From assembly GCF_000189635.1 (NCBI RefSeq), contig NW_002476277.1, positions 1 through 64,000 of the forward strand: a stretch of 64,000 nt of DNA, given 5' to 3'. Shown in pieces: positions 1 to 11,374 of the stretch. The stretch is from Tetrahymena thermophila SB210 (Eukaryota > Ciliophora > Oligohymenophorea > Hymenostomatida > Tetrahymenidae). Both the position numbers and the translations under genes were made by a program. The first letter of the stretch is position 1, and every line of letters begins with the position of its first letter. The notes under the pieces were generated by a model. It saw only the letters and a list, made by a program, of their open reading frames with translations, had not been told where the DNA came from and made no database searches.

Positions 1-1203
1 CCTATGCACCAATATTATTCGAACTTTAAATATAACAATAAATAACGAATTAAATAAATAAATATGGAGGAGAAAGGATGGTAAAAAAACTATGGCTTTC
101 GTTAGTATTTTAGTTGTGTTGTGATGAGTAAGTAAAGAAATTCGTTATATTTTATTTGTTTTTAAGTAAATAAGTAAATAAGCAAGTTAGTAAATGACAA
201 GCAAGCTGGCTTAATTAGCTAATAACTATGTCAAAAGCTTAAAATAATCCATTCTCAATTATTAGTTTATCAATCAATAAATTCAATTTTTACTTTAAGT
301 AAAGATTCAAAGTTGTGATATTCTTGCACTAGGCTATTCCTGTGCCTAAATCTTTAGCACCCTATGCACCAATATTATTCGAACTTTAAATATAACAATA
401 AATAACGAATTAAATAAATAAATATGGAGGAGAAAGGATGGTAAAAAAACTATGGCTTTCGTTAGTATTTTAGTTGTGTTGTGATGAGTAAGTAAAGAAA
501 TTCGTTATATTTTATTTGTTTTTAAGTAAATAAGTAAATAAGCAAGTTAGTAAATGACAAGCAAGCTGGCTTAATTAGCTAATAACTATGTCAAAAGCTT
601 AAAATAATCCATTCTCAATTATTAGTTTATCAATCAATAAATTCAATTTTTACTTTAAGTAAAGATTCAAAGTTGTGATATTCTTGCACTAGGCTATTCC
701 TGTGCCTAAATCTTTAGCACCGTCATCACCAATATTATTCTATCTTTAAATATAAGAATAAATAACGAATTAAATAAATAAATATGGAGGAGAAAGGATG
801 GTAAAAAAACTATGGCTTTCGTTAGTATTTTAGTTGTGTTGTGATGAGTAAGTAAAGAAATTCGTTATATTTTATTTGTTTTTAAGTAAATAAGTAAATA
901 AGCAAGTTAGTAAATGACAAGCAAGCTGGCTTAATTAGCTAATAACTATGTCAAAAGCTTAAAATAATCCATTCTCAATTATTAGTTTATCAATCAATAA
1001 ATTCAATTTTTACAATAAATATAGCGTCAAAGTTGTGATATTCTTGCACTAGGCTATTCCTGTGCCTAAATCTTTAGCACCGTCATCACCAATATTATTC
1101 CAACTTTAAATATAAGAATAAATAACGAATTAAATAAATAAATATGGAGGAGAAAGGATGGTAAAAAAACGATGGCTTTCGTTAGTATTTTAGTTGTGTT
1201 GTT
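1..1203. repeat. 360-bp tandem satellite, about 3.3 copies
   Basis: Units start at 1, 361, 721 and 1081; the last is cut off near 1200 where unrelated sequence begins. Units 1 and 2 look identical along their length. Unit 3 differs in its first 30 bases and around 1012-1026, and unit 4 shares unit 3's variant start. The unit contains short internal iterations of AAGTAAATAAG type. No reading frame of useful length is present on either strand. The array reaches the left edge of the window, so its true length is unknown. The near-identity of neighbouring units suggests recent amplification or homogenisation. Confidence 0.95.
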
Positions 1204-1444
1204 TTGATTTTTATGTTTTTACGATTTTTTGCATTTGCAAATTTTACTTACCACCCAAAAATACTTTTTAATATACTAAATAATAAAATTTATTTATTTG
1301 TTTATTATAAATTTTAATAATAGATAATAATTTTATCTTTAATTTAAAACGCTTTTAACTTTTTATAGAAAGAAAAAATCCTTTCACAAATGATTAAATA
1401 TTAAATCATTCATTATTTCTATAAAGTATAAATTGTTAATTAAA

Positions 1445-3130
1445 TCATTTATTTGAATTCATAAGAGATAATTTTTGGATATATTATTTCAATTTAAATT
1501 AATTTTAATATAATTACCTTAAATCTATTTCGACAATATGAAATTCTGTAATTTTATACAAATCACTCATACTCTATATCTTAATCTACTTGATATCTTA
1601 AATTGGAATCTAATTTTAAGAAAGTAAAGGATCAGCATATCCGATGTTTTAAGTCTCAAAATTTTATATAGGACCTAAATAATGCTATGATAAAATTTAT
1701 TTCATCTCATTTTAGTTTGATTTGAAATTTTTTGAATTTTATCCAACAATAATAGAAAGAGAAGCTCTGTTGACTCTTTCCCATACAACTAATAGTTTAA
1801 TAAATTTAAATATTTCAGTGTCTCGCTTAATATTTATTTTTTATTTTTTGAATGGCTCATCATATTATTTTAAAGTCATAGTCATGAAAGTATATCCTTC
1901 TTTTTCTTTCAAAATTAAGTAATTGTCAAGCAAAGATAACAATAAACCAACTGAGTAAGAATCAGACTGAAAATAAAAATTTATTATATTTATTTATAAA
2001 TTGTAATAAAAATAATTACTTTTTTAGAGTATATCTTATTTTCATGTTCTTTTTTAGTTAAAATTTCAGGTGCCATGTACCCTATATTTCCTACCCACTA
2101 AAAATATATTAAAATTTTTTGCTATTTTCATAGTAACTAAATAATTTACATCTAAAATTTCAATCTATTCACAATTTTTTTCAAGTTAAGCTGATAATCC
2201 AAAATCGCCTAATTTCAAAATGATTAAATTATTTTTAAAAATTAAAAATTAACAGATTAATTACATAGTTTGATTTAAAGTTAATTTCCATCCAAACAAA
2301 CCAAAAAATTGTCAGGTTTAATATCTCTATGAATAATATTGAAACAATGAATATAATTGACAGAGTCAATTATTTGGAGTGCAATATTCAATTTTTCTTC
2401 ATCACTAAATTCTCCTTCTTTTGCTTATCTTTCAAGATAATCCTAAAGTGAACCTTTTTACAATAAATGATAGGATAAAATGATTATACATTATAACCTC
2501 AATAATAAATGTATAGCTTATTACTGGCTATAGCCTAATTTACTACCTTAATAATTTAAGTAGTAAATTTAAAATTTAGATTTAATTGAATAAAAAATTA
2601 AAATATTTGCAATGTTATAATTAAAATATAAATTTACATGAACACTTTTCTAATTCAAATACTACATATTTTTCAGGTGCTGTAACTTTTTCTATGACAT
2701 AATTGTCATATAACTAGACTACTAATGGAGTTTTTAACTGCTACATTATTCTAATTTCATTTTAAATTGTTTGTTCATTTACAATCTTTTGTATTTTTAG
2801 TACTATTTCCTTGTTGCTCAACTCAACTTTTTTTGTGGATAATACCATACCAAAGCTTCCAAAGCTAAGAATTTGGAAATTATTCACATACTTCTTATCT
2901 TCATATAGACTTTTTAATAGTTTGGATAGTATTTCTACTTTTGTAAATTGTTGATTAGTATCTTTATTCTTTATTTTTGAATCTGTATTGTCAAGCAATA
3001 TCTGTGCATACTCCTCAAATTAAGTTTGCTTTGTAAAAATATTGTTATCAAAAACTTAAAATTAATAATTTGGAAAGAATTTAAAATAGAAATATTATTT
3101 TTTTTTTACATTTTTTTGAAGCTCATTCAT
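1445..3130 (-). CDS. Protein kinase, 446 aa, five exons
   Basis: Eukaryotic protein kinase, probably Ser/Thr-specific. Exons on the minus strand are 3130-2638, 2453-2265, 2208-2150, 2097-2020 and 1966-1445; phases agree at every junction and the total is 447 codons including TGA. Visible motifs are a glycine loop SFGSFGMV near residues 89-96, the lysine of IVLK at 112, the catalytic loop HRDIKPDN starting at 206, CDFG split over the exon 2/3 junction, MAPE in exon 4, and DSYSVG at the start of exon 5. All catalytic residues are present, so it is probably active. The 170-residue exon 5 continues past the usual kinase C-lobe without a motif I recognise. The start is the first ATG of the open frame. 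The substrate cannot be predicted. It lies next to a second kinase gene in the same orientation. Confidence 0.85.
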
Positions 3131-3481
3131 TCTATTGAATATTTATTATGCTTACTATGGAATTTGTTCCTATCATTAAAAAAGTCATAGTTAATATGAA
3201 TTGTTTATAAGAAGTAATTTAATTTTTTAGTAAGTGCAAAAAAAAAGAGTGTTTTTAGTGTATTTTTACTAATTTTTTTAGCTAAATAAAAGAAATAAAT
3301 TAGTACAGAATCCATCAATTTTAAAATTAAAAATAAAAATCTAGAAACATAAAATAAAATATTCCTTTTAATTAAAAATCAAAATGTTAATATTTTGATT
3401 ATTAAGATAAATTTGAGATGTAGATTTAGTTTATATTATATTTTAATTAATCATAATTAATAACATGATTAAAGTTATGTT

Positions 3482-5784
3482 TCATGAAACAAATATTTTT
3501 TTACATGAAAAATAAAGGGGGGGGAGGATTTTACTTTTTAAATTTAGAATTAGGGTAGAATAGTGTGTTAATAGCATTATTTATAATGTATTTACCCACT
3601 ATAATTGGTGCTACCCCTCCTACTCTTGTTTTTATTTACCATTTCTATTTGTTTGGTTTTACTTTTCTTTTTCAGGGATTTTTTGATTGTAAGAAATAAA
3701 GTTTTTTTTCAAATTTTTTTATAATAATTTTTTGCTTTTTAAATTTTTTATTTTAAGATAAATATTTTTATTAAATTGGATTTTATTATCAAAAAGTAAA
3801 GTCTTAAATTAAATTAAATGATTAATTAGAATATCCAGATAAAAATTGGTAAATGCATTTATTACTTCTAATATCATAGAGGTGAGTGTGAATTTCAGTG
3901 GTTTTCCATGAAGCTTAATAAGCTCAGAAAGTAGATCTCCTGAAGATGTCCTTTCCAAATAATTTGGTTTTAAGCAAATCTTCGCTATTTAAAAAATATT
4001 AGAATTTCTATCAATCTAATACTTTGAAGCTATTGCTTTTCCTTAGTAAATCTCTTCTTTTGTAAAAGAGTCAATCCAATTTTCATTTAGCACTTTTAGA
4101 TTATCGAGCTCAAGTAAAACTAATCCTAGAGAAAAGAGGTCCGACTTTTAAACATTAAAATTAAATTAAAAATTTAAAGATTATTTTTGTTTAAAAACCT
4201 GAATTCTAGATTATCCTTTTTCTATCTCAGGAGCGAAGTAAGCTTCAGTTCCTTTCTATAAATTAAAATAATGTAAGATTATTTTTAAATAAAATTTTGA
4301 TTTTAACCTTTGATATGTAGTGACTTTTCGATTTCGTTACTGCAGATGCAAATCCTAAATCACCTTGATTTTAAATAATTTTTTAAATTGATAACTTTTG
4401 CAAAAATTAAAATTTTTTACAGAGCTTGATGGTAAATCCATAAGTTTGAGAAGGGCAAACTAAGAAATTGTGAGGTTTGATGTCTCTGTGCATGATATTT
4501 TTGACGTGAAGGTTATTCAACCCTTCTAACATTTGAATAGCTATTATTTCCTTTATTTCTTTAGAGGGTAGCTATGCATTCCTTAAAAAATCGAAGAGCT
4601 GTTTTAGATTTTCTATTCATAAAATACAAATTTACATTATTTAAGAAATAAAAGAAAAATGTTCAAAAATATTTGATATTTAAAATTAAAAACTGGTTTT
4701 AATGAAAAAATCTATACTAATTAAAATTAATTATCAAAAATATTAGATTTAATTATATAATTTAAGCTAGTTTTGTTGAATTTTTTTTATTATTTATCAA
4801 ATTAAAATATTAAATAAAAATTTAATTTTGATTAATTAATTTTTATTTGATATTTAAATTTATTTTTTAATTAATAATTTAATTTAAATATTTTTTAATG
4901 AAACATTTGTTTAATTTAATTTATGTAAATTTTATTCATGAAATATTGTGATTTTTATATTGGTGAAAAATATTATAAAATTTTTATTAATTAATCTTCT
5001 AGAAGATTTAATTAAGAAACCTCCTAAAATTCAATGAAAATTTAATTAAAAAATCCTTAACAGTGGGGAATTAAAAATTAAAAGTAATTAAATTTTATAA
5101 AATAAAAAATTCTATTATATTTTATAAATTAATTAAATCTGCTTAACGCAAATCTACTTTTCTTCAAATTTAATCAAATCCAAAAAGACTTAGAAAAATT
5201 ATGAAATTGATATTTTTAAAATGGAGGAAATTCAATTATCATAAAGGCGATAAAAAATAAAATAGAATCATATTCTATGAGCTTCTTCATAATTTTTTAA
5301 AAATTGGGGAAGCGAAAAAAAAAATGGATGAAAAATAAAAATGATGAATACGCTAGCAAAGCTCCATTTCCATCACAAAATAGGACTTCTCATCTGTCAA
5401 GACGACTTTTTCATTACCATCTTCATCCTCTTCTACATCTTCTTCCATTAAATAGAAGCAATCAAAAACATTTACCAAAAAATCAGATTAGCTGAACTTC
5501 TGAAGCATTTCATATTCTTTTTTCATAGATTCGATGCCATTTTTGTCCTCTTTGTTCGTACATGTTAGGAATTTAAGGGCAACAATTCGATTTTCCTTAG
5601 TGTTCTAAGCTCTTAAGACGAGAGCGTAAGCACCACTGCTTAAGTACTCAAAATTTGAGAATTATTTTTTCTGGCTGAACATCAATTTGATTATTTCTTT
5701 CAAACTGGCCTTTTGAATCAGGCAATCCTTGGAGATTTTTTCTGAAATTGTTTTGACTAATTAGCTTTATAATGCTTTGGACAT
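3482..5784 (-). CDS. Protein kinase with DLG in place of DFG, 466 aa
   Basis: Exons on the minus strand are 5784-5352, 4612-4421, 4363-4308, 4255-4199 and 4144-3482; all phases agree and the total is 467 codons. Motifs are a glycine-poor loop YLSSGAYALV, the lysine in IVALKF, an acidic insert around EEDVEEDEDG, MELCQQNL, HRDIKPHNF from about residue 186, CDLG instead of CDFG, FAPE, and SDLFSLG. The metal-binding Asp of the D-x-G motif is kept, so activity is plausible. Exon boundaries fall at positions like those of the neighbouring kinase, which suggests an old tandem duplication followed by strong divergence. The last 100 or so residues are low complexity and include a Pro-Pro pair coded by a run of cytosines, so the exact C-terminus is less certain than the kinase domain. 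Confidence 0.8.
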
Positions 5785-8270
5785 TTTTGCTATTGATTAA
5801 CGCTATGCGATTGGGGGGGGAGGGGTTGGCTGGGTTACTAACTTACTAAGAGTAGGCAGAGAGGTTTGCTTTTTTACTAAAAACAGGTGTTTTTATATTG
5901 ATGTGAAAACTATTATGCAAAAGTGATTTTGAGTATCACTATTTATAGTGATTAATTCAAAGAAATTTGATTAATTTAGCCGATAAAAAAAAGCCTTATC
6001 AAGAAGAAGTTTTAATTAGTTTTCAAATATACTAACATCTATTCAATTATATCGTTAAATATTCGCGTACAAATTAAAAATTAATATTATTTTTATTTTA
6101 TAAAAATAAAATTATATATTGAATTATTGTATTGAAATATACTTAATTTTAAAATACAAAATAATAGTTATTTTTATAATAAAAAGAATGAACTGTATTT
6201 GATGATAAAATAAATTTATTTTATTTTATTTAATTGGTAAGTGTAACATAAATTAAAATTAAAAAAGTAAATAGGTTTAAAAATTTTAATTTTCATAATT
6301 ATTTAAAATAAAATAGTAATAAGAAATTTAGTATTTAATTCTAATGAATATTAATACTTCAAAGAAACTCAAATATAGTTATTAAAACCTTGATGAGCTA
6401 AATCCTAATCGCTTTACACTATTTTAGCTGCCATGGATGTTAAATTAGGCTAGATGACAAACAGTGGTAGAAATTTATTCACTAAACATGTGCATACTTA
6501 GATTAGTTTCTTTCTGCTCTTTATTTTTTTTGATTACTTTGGTGGAACAAAATTTCAGGCTAAAATTGAAGAATTATGTGAATGAATGAATAATAATTAA
6601 TTGAAAAGCACTTTTATTTTCATACAAAAATATCTATCTATGTTAATTAATTAATTTCTAAGGAAAAAGTTTTGACTGATATATCAATATACTAATATCT
6701 TTTGCAAGATATTTTTTTCTTTCGCAAAAACAGCCAACAAGCAGTTTAAAGTAGTCAACCAATTATTTGAATTTTTTTTAATAAATTTCATAATAAACCT
6801 TATCTAAAACAACCTATTTGCTATTTGTAGGATTTTTTCTCTTTGAATAATATTTTTTTAAAAATGCTTCCTAAAATACAAGCAAATAAATATTATTTTC
6901 TTAATCATATTTCATATTGGAGCTCTAATCTATATTAAAATTGGATTATAGATGAGTGAATATATTTAAACCTCAACATTTTTTATACAAATATAATACT
7001 TAAAACTTGAATATGCATTAAAATTATAGTTGTATAGCTAAAAGCCATAAAGTTTGTTATTAATTTAATATACTTAAATGAACAATTTCATTTTCGTAGC
7101 ACTAGCTAAGACATATTTTGTTTATTATTTTGTCGTATTGCTGCATGAATGCGCGTAGAATAATTTTAATATACTTCACATATAGCATATATCTATCTAA
7201 TAATTAAATATAAAAATTATTAAAAGTTAAATATATTTAACATTAATTTTCATCAATATTTATATAAAATGTACTTTCTAAGAAATTAAAATATTATAAA
7301 TTAAATAAATAAAAGTTAAAATAAATATAATTATTTATAAAAATAACAAATATAAATTTAAAAATATACTCATATTTAAGGATATAAGGAAAATAATTAT
7401 TTCAAAATTTTTCCTCCTTAAATAAAAATTCTCGTTAAATTCAAATCCTCATTAAATATGCGTACCCAAGTATTTATAATTTTATTATAAATTAAAAAGA
7501 AAAGTTTATTTTTAGGAATAAAAAAATCATGTTCATTAATTACCAGTGATCAAGTATTTTTAAAATAACAAATTGCAATAATATTTAGAATTTAATAGCT
7601 CAAATTTGAATAAAATAAAATTATTATTAAGTAGAATATTTTTAATTAAAGCAATAAAGAAAAGCATTCAACTTAAAATTAAAATTAAAGATATTTCAAT
7701 TTTTTTTAATTAAATCAGTTATTTGAAAAAGCTCAAAAATTAGGTCTAGATGATAAATATATGTGAAAAAAGATATCATAATTAGGCACCTACATCTCTA
7801 TAATTTCAATATTTTCAAATTTTAAATATAAAAATTGTAAAGATAGATATTGAAAACAAAAGGAAATATTTGGATCAAGAAGAAAAAAATATAATCCAAT
7901 TTATTAATTCTAATTATCAGGAGTTCGTTTATAATATATACATTTAAAATAAGCTGTAATATATTTTTTTAAGTTAAAACTAGCTATTTACAAAGTTATT
8001 AATTAATATTTAAAAAACAATCTCTCTTAATTAAAAAAATTATTTGATCTCATAACCTCTTTATTAATTAAAATCCTTCCATTTTAAATATAATTTTGTA
8101 CTTAAGTTTTAATAATAATTAGCTAATTTTTTGTTAGATTTTTAATTTGATTTTCTAAGAAAAAAATGATGTAATAGATTTAATTCTTTGATAATTTGGC
8201 AACTGTAGTTTATTATTTACTTATATTATTTATTAATTAATTTATTTTTTAACAATAAAAGTTTGCAGGC
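5785..8270. other. AT-rich spacer with possible upstream exon of the LRR gene
   Basis: Mostly noncoding AT-rich sequence. A G-rich patch, an unusual island in this composition, lies at 5812-5836, just upstream of the kinase start at 5784. On the plus strand, about 7842-7947 reads as a coding-like stretch (includes IDIENKRKYLD and INSNYQEF), preceded by AG and followed by GTAATA. It could be an N-terminal exon of the following LRR gene, but I could not connect it. A short coding-like island at 6350-6510 is ambiguous in strand. Nothing else was recognised. Confidence 0.5.
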
Positions 8271-11159
8271 TCTTCTCTTTAAAATCATATTAATCTAAGT
8301 GTTGATTTCAAGTATATATAAAAAGATATTTTAGTTTGATAATTAATTATTCAAAATTTTATATAATTATATTTTTATTTTTAAATAGTTATTCAAGTTT
8401 TCAGGTAAAAGAAGCTATTTAATTAAGCTCGTCTTTAGCTAAATGCATTAATCTTTTGAAATTGGAACTATTACTTGAGTAAAAACTGTTTTTTTTATCA
8501 TTATTGAATAAAAATATAATAAAATATACTATTTTTTTATTGATTTGTGTTAGATTCCTTATATTAAAAATTTTTTCTCTTTTAAAATTAAATGTTAGAT
8601 TTAATTTTTTATTAAGTATTTTCTAAATACTTATCAAATTATAATTTATAAAATTAAAAAAAAAGTAATAATAAATTTGGTTCTTAAGGTGCATCAACCA
8701 TAGGAAATTCCATAGCAAATTGTTCTAAGCTTTAAGATTTGATTATTAGCTTAAAGTAAAAGCTTTTTATTTTTTTAATTATTTATTTTATTTTAAAGAA
8801 AAATAGTTCTATTGAATTTTATTTTTAACAATAAAAATATTATAAGAGACAATTATGTTGGCAATGAAGGTATAGCAAGCTTGTGTTCTTCTTTAGTAGC
8901 CTGTAATCAACTTTCAAATTTAAAACTAGAACTTAAGTAAAAATCACTTCTTAATTTTTTATTTAATTTTTATTTTAATTAAAAAATGATCATAAAATTG
9001 AAAATCTTTTATTAAGATGAAAGAAAATAATTTATTTTATTTTTTTTAAAGGAGTAATCTAATTAGTGCTAAGGGTGCATCAGAATTAGGTATTTTTATT
9101 GCTAAATGCACTAATCTTTAACAATTAAACCTAGATCTCTTGTAACAATAATTTATAAGCTTTTGAGATTAATATTTCAATTTCTAAAAATTAATTTAAG
9201 ATAGCAAGCAAATTCCTTAATTTAATTACATCTGATTTTTTACTTAATAATTTGAGGAGGGGTTTAAACCTATTACCCAGTATTTTAAATTTGAAATTAA
9301 ATAAATTTTATTTAAATAGAAAATTTAAAGGTAATATTTTAACCTTACTTTTTGCCTCCTCTCTTCTCCACTTTCCCATCTTTTTTAATTTTTATTTTGT
9401 AATATTATATAAATTATTACTAAATTTATATTTTAAAATATTAAGTGCAAATAAAATCGGAGCTGAGGGTGCATAAAGCCTAGGCTTTAGTTTAAAAAAC
9501 TGCTCTAAAATAACTAAACTGGATCTTAATCTTTAGTAAAAAAATATAGATTATTTTATTTTTGTAGTTGATGAAGATTAATTTGGATAAAAGCAAAATA
9601 AAATATGTTTAGTTTATTGCTTATTTAATATTTTTTAACTTCTTATTTTTCAAAAATATAATTCAAAATATTTATTTTTAAATTTAAAAGCAACAACTTT
9701 ATTTAAAGTGAGGGTGCAAAATAATTATGTTCTGGATTAGCATAATGCAACAATCTTTCAACTTTGAGAATTTGCCTTGAGTAAAGCAGTTTGTTTGTTT
9801 GTATGTTTATTTATTTATAAATCTTCTATTTATTTAAATGAATTAAAGAAAACATTAAAAAAGTTTAATTATTTTAAATTTATATTTCATTTTTTGCTTT
9901 TACTTATTACTTTATTAATTTAAACTTAAGATTATGGTTCTATAATGATACATAATGTGTCAATTTTTTTTCTTTTTATTTTAGCAATTCTAATTATTGA
10001 TATTTTTAATTTATATTTACTTATAGTAACAATAAAATTGGTGATTAGGGAATATCTGACTTAAGTTTATCTTTAGCTAATTGCACTAATCTCTCGAATT
10101 TAAGTCTGAATGCTATGTAAAAATTGTTTTTATTTGTTTTTTGAATTTAACCTAATTTTATTAATAATTATTTTTATATTTCACTCATGTTTACTGTATA
10201 AGACCTTATTTTATTACATATCTTACTCTTAAATTTATTTTTTTGCTTTTTTCTAATAAACTCTTTTTTTTTATAAAATTTAAGAAAAAATCAAATTCTG
10301 ACTAATGGTGCAATCGGTTTAGCTTCTGGCTTGTCAAAATGCTCAAATCTAACAGTTTTATTGCTTAACCTTGAGTAAAAATTTTTATTTGCTTTAGATT
10401 TTTGTTGTATTGATTATAAATTTATGCATAAATTATGCAAACAAAATAATTTTGCTTTTTTTGCTAGTGTTTGATTTCATTTTATAAGTGGCTTTAAGCG
10501 ATTTTATTTCTTCTTAAAATGAAATATTTAACTATTTTAAATTTATTAAAAATTATTAGAAGCAAAAATCCTAATAACTCACTCATTTAATAAAAATAAG
10601 AAATATATATTTAAATTTATAATCTATTTAATCAACTTATACATTTCTTATTAACTATCTCTTTTTAATATTTTACCTTTTATTTGTATTATTGATTTTT
10701 AAATGTTAAAGTATAAATGAAATCGATGATGAGGGTATTTCTGAATTAGGTTTTGCTTTTGTAAAATGTATTAAACTCCATAGCTTGCGTCTTTACCTTC
10801 TGTAAAAAAATGCTTTTTGGTTTTTCTTATTTTTCAACTCTTTACAAAAATGATAATCTAAATTAAATACTTAATTAATTATTCACACATTTGCTTTATA
10901 TTTTGTTGCTCATTTATTTTTTAATTTTAAATTGATGTTTTATCTCTTAACTTACATTTTTTTAATTAATATTTTTATTTAGAAAATTAATAATTATTTT
11001 ATTTTATTTAATAGTAATAATGAAATTAGTGACAAGGGAATTTTAAGTTTACATTCTTCATTAGCAAATTGCTTTAATCTTTCAGAATTAAGTCTTTTCT
11101 TGAGGTATAGTCTTTATTTATTTACAATTGATTCTTTTATTCATAATAGAAAACTAATA

Positions 11160-11190
<31 letters not shown>

Positions 11191-11374
11191 AAAGAAAGAA
11201 AGAAAGAAAGAAATAATATAAACTAATATTTTATTTTTTATTTAATTCATTTTATTTCATAATGACTAATTTTTTTTATAAAGTAAAAATAAAGTGAAAT
11301 AAGCATCATCAAGAGAATTAAGAAATAAATTTCTTAAGTTAAAAAGAATAGTTGTTAAAGCCTATGATATCTGA
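8271..11374 (+). CDS. Leucine-rich-repeat protein, one repeat per 90-nt exon (5' end unresolved)
   Basis: Ciliate LRR (ribonuclease-inhibitor-like) protein, probably a protein-binding scaffold; partner unknown. Ten exons of exactly 90 nt lie at 8389-8478, 8666-8755, 8847-8936, 9052-9141, 9446-9535, 9691-9780, 10027-10116, 10285-10374, 10712-10801 and 11015-11104. Each codes for one 30-residue repeat of the form NNKIG-EGA--L---LA-C-NL--L-L-L. Every junction splits a codon after its second base, so all exons are symmetric and could be lost or gained without a frameshift. A degenerate first repeat ends at 8311. The C-terminal exon 11314-11374 reads to KAYDI followed by TGA. Exons upstream of 8271 were not found with confidence; a candidate is at 7842-7947. 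No kinase or membrane segment was seen in the mapped part. Confidence 0.8.
11161..11214 (+). repeat. AAAT/GAAA microsatellite in the last LRR intron
   Basis: About seven AAAT tetramers pass directly into about five GAAA tetramers. The tract lies inside the intron between the last 90-nt repeat exon and the C-terminal exon of the LRR gene. Confidence 0.9.

Noticed and set aside
1722..1922. 66-residue plus-strand frame
   Set aside because: Antisense to the last exon of the first kinase, with biased hydrophobic composition.
6340..6510. Coding-like island readable on both strands (minus: TTVCHLAQFNIHGS; plus: NPNRFTLFQLPWM)
   Set aside because: Too short, strand ambiguous, and not linked to any exon or recognised family.
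9252..9476. 74-residue plus-strand frame ending NKIGAEGA
   Set aside because: Mostly intron sequence; only its last residues belong to the LRR exon that starts at 9446.
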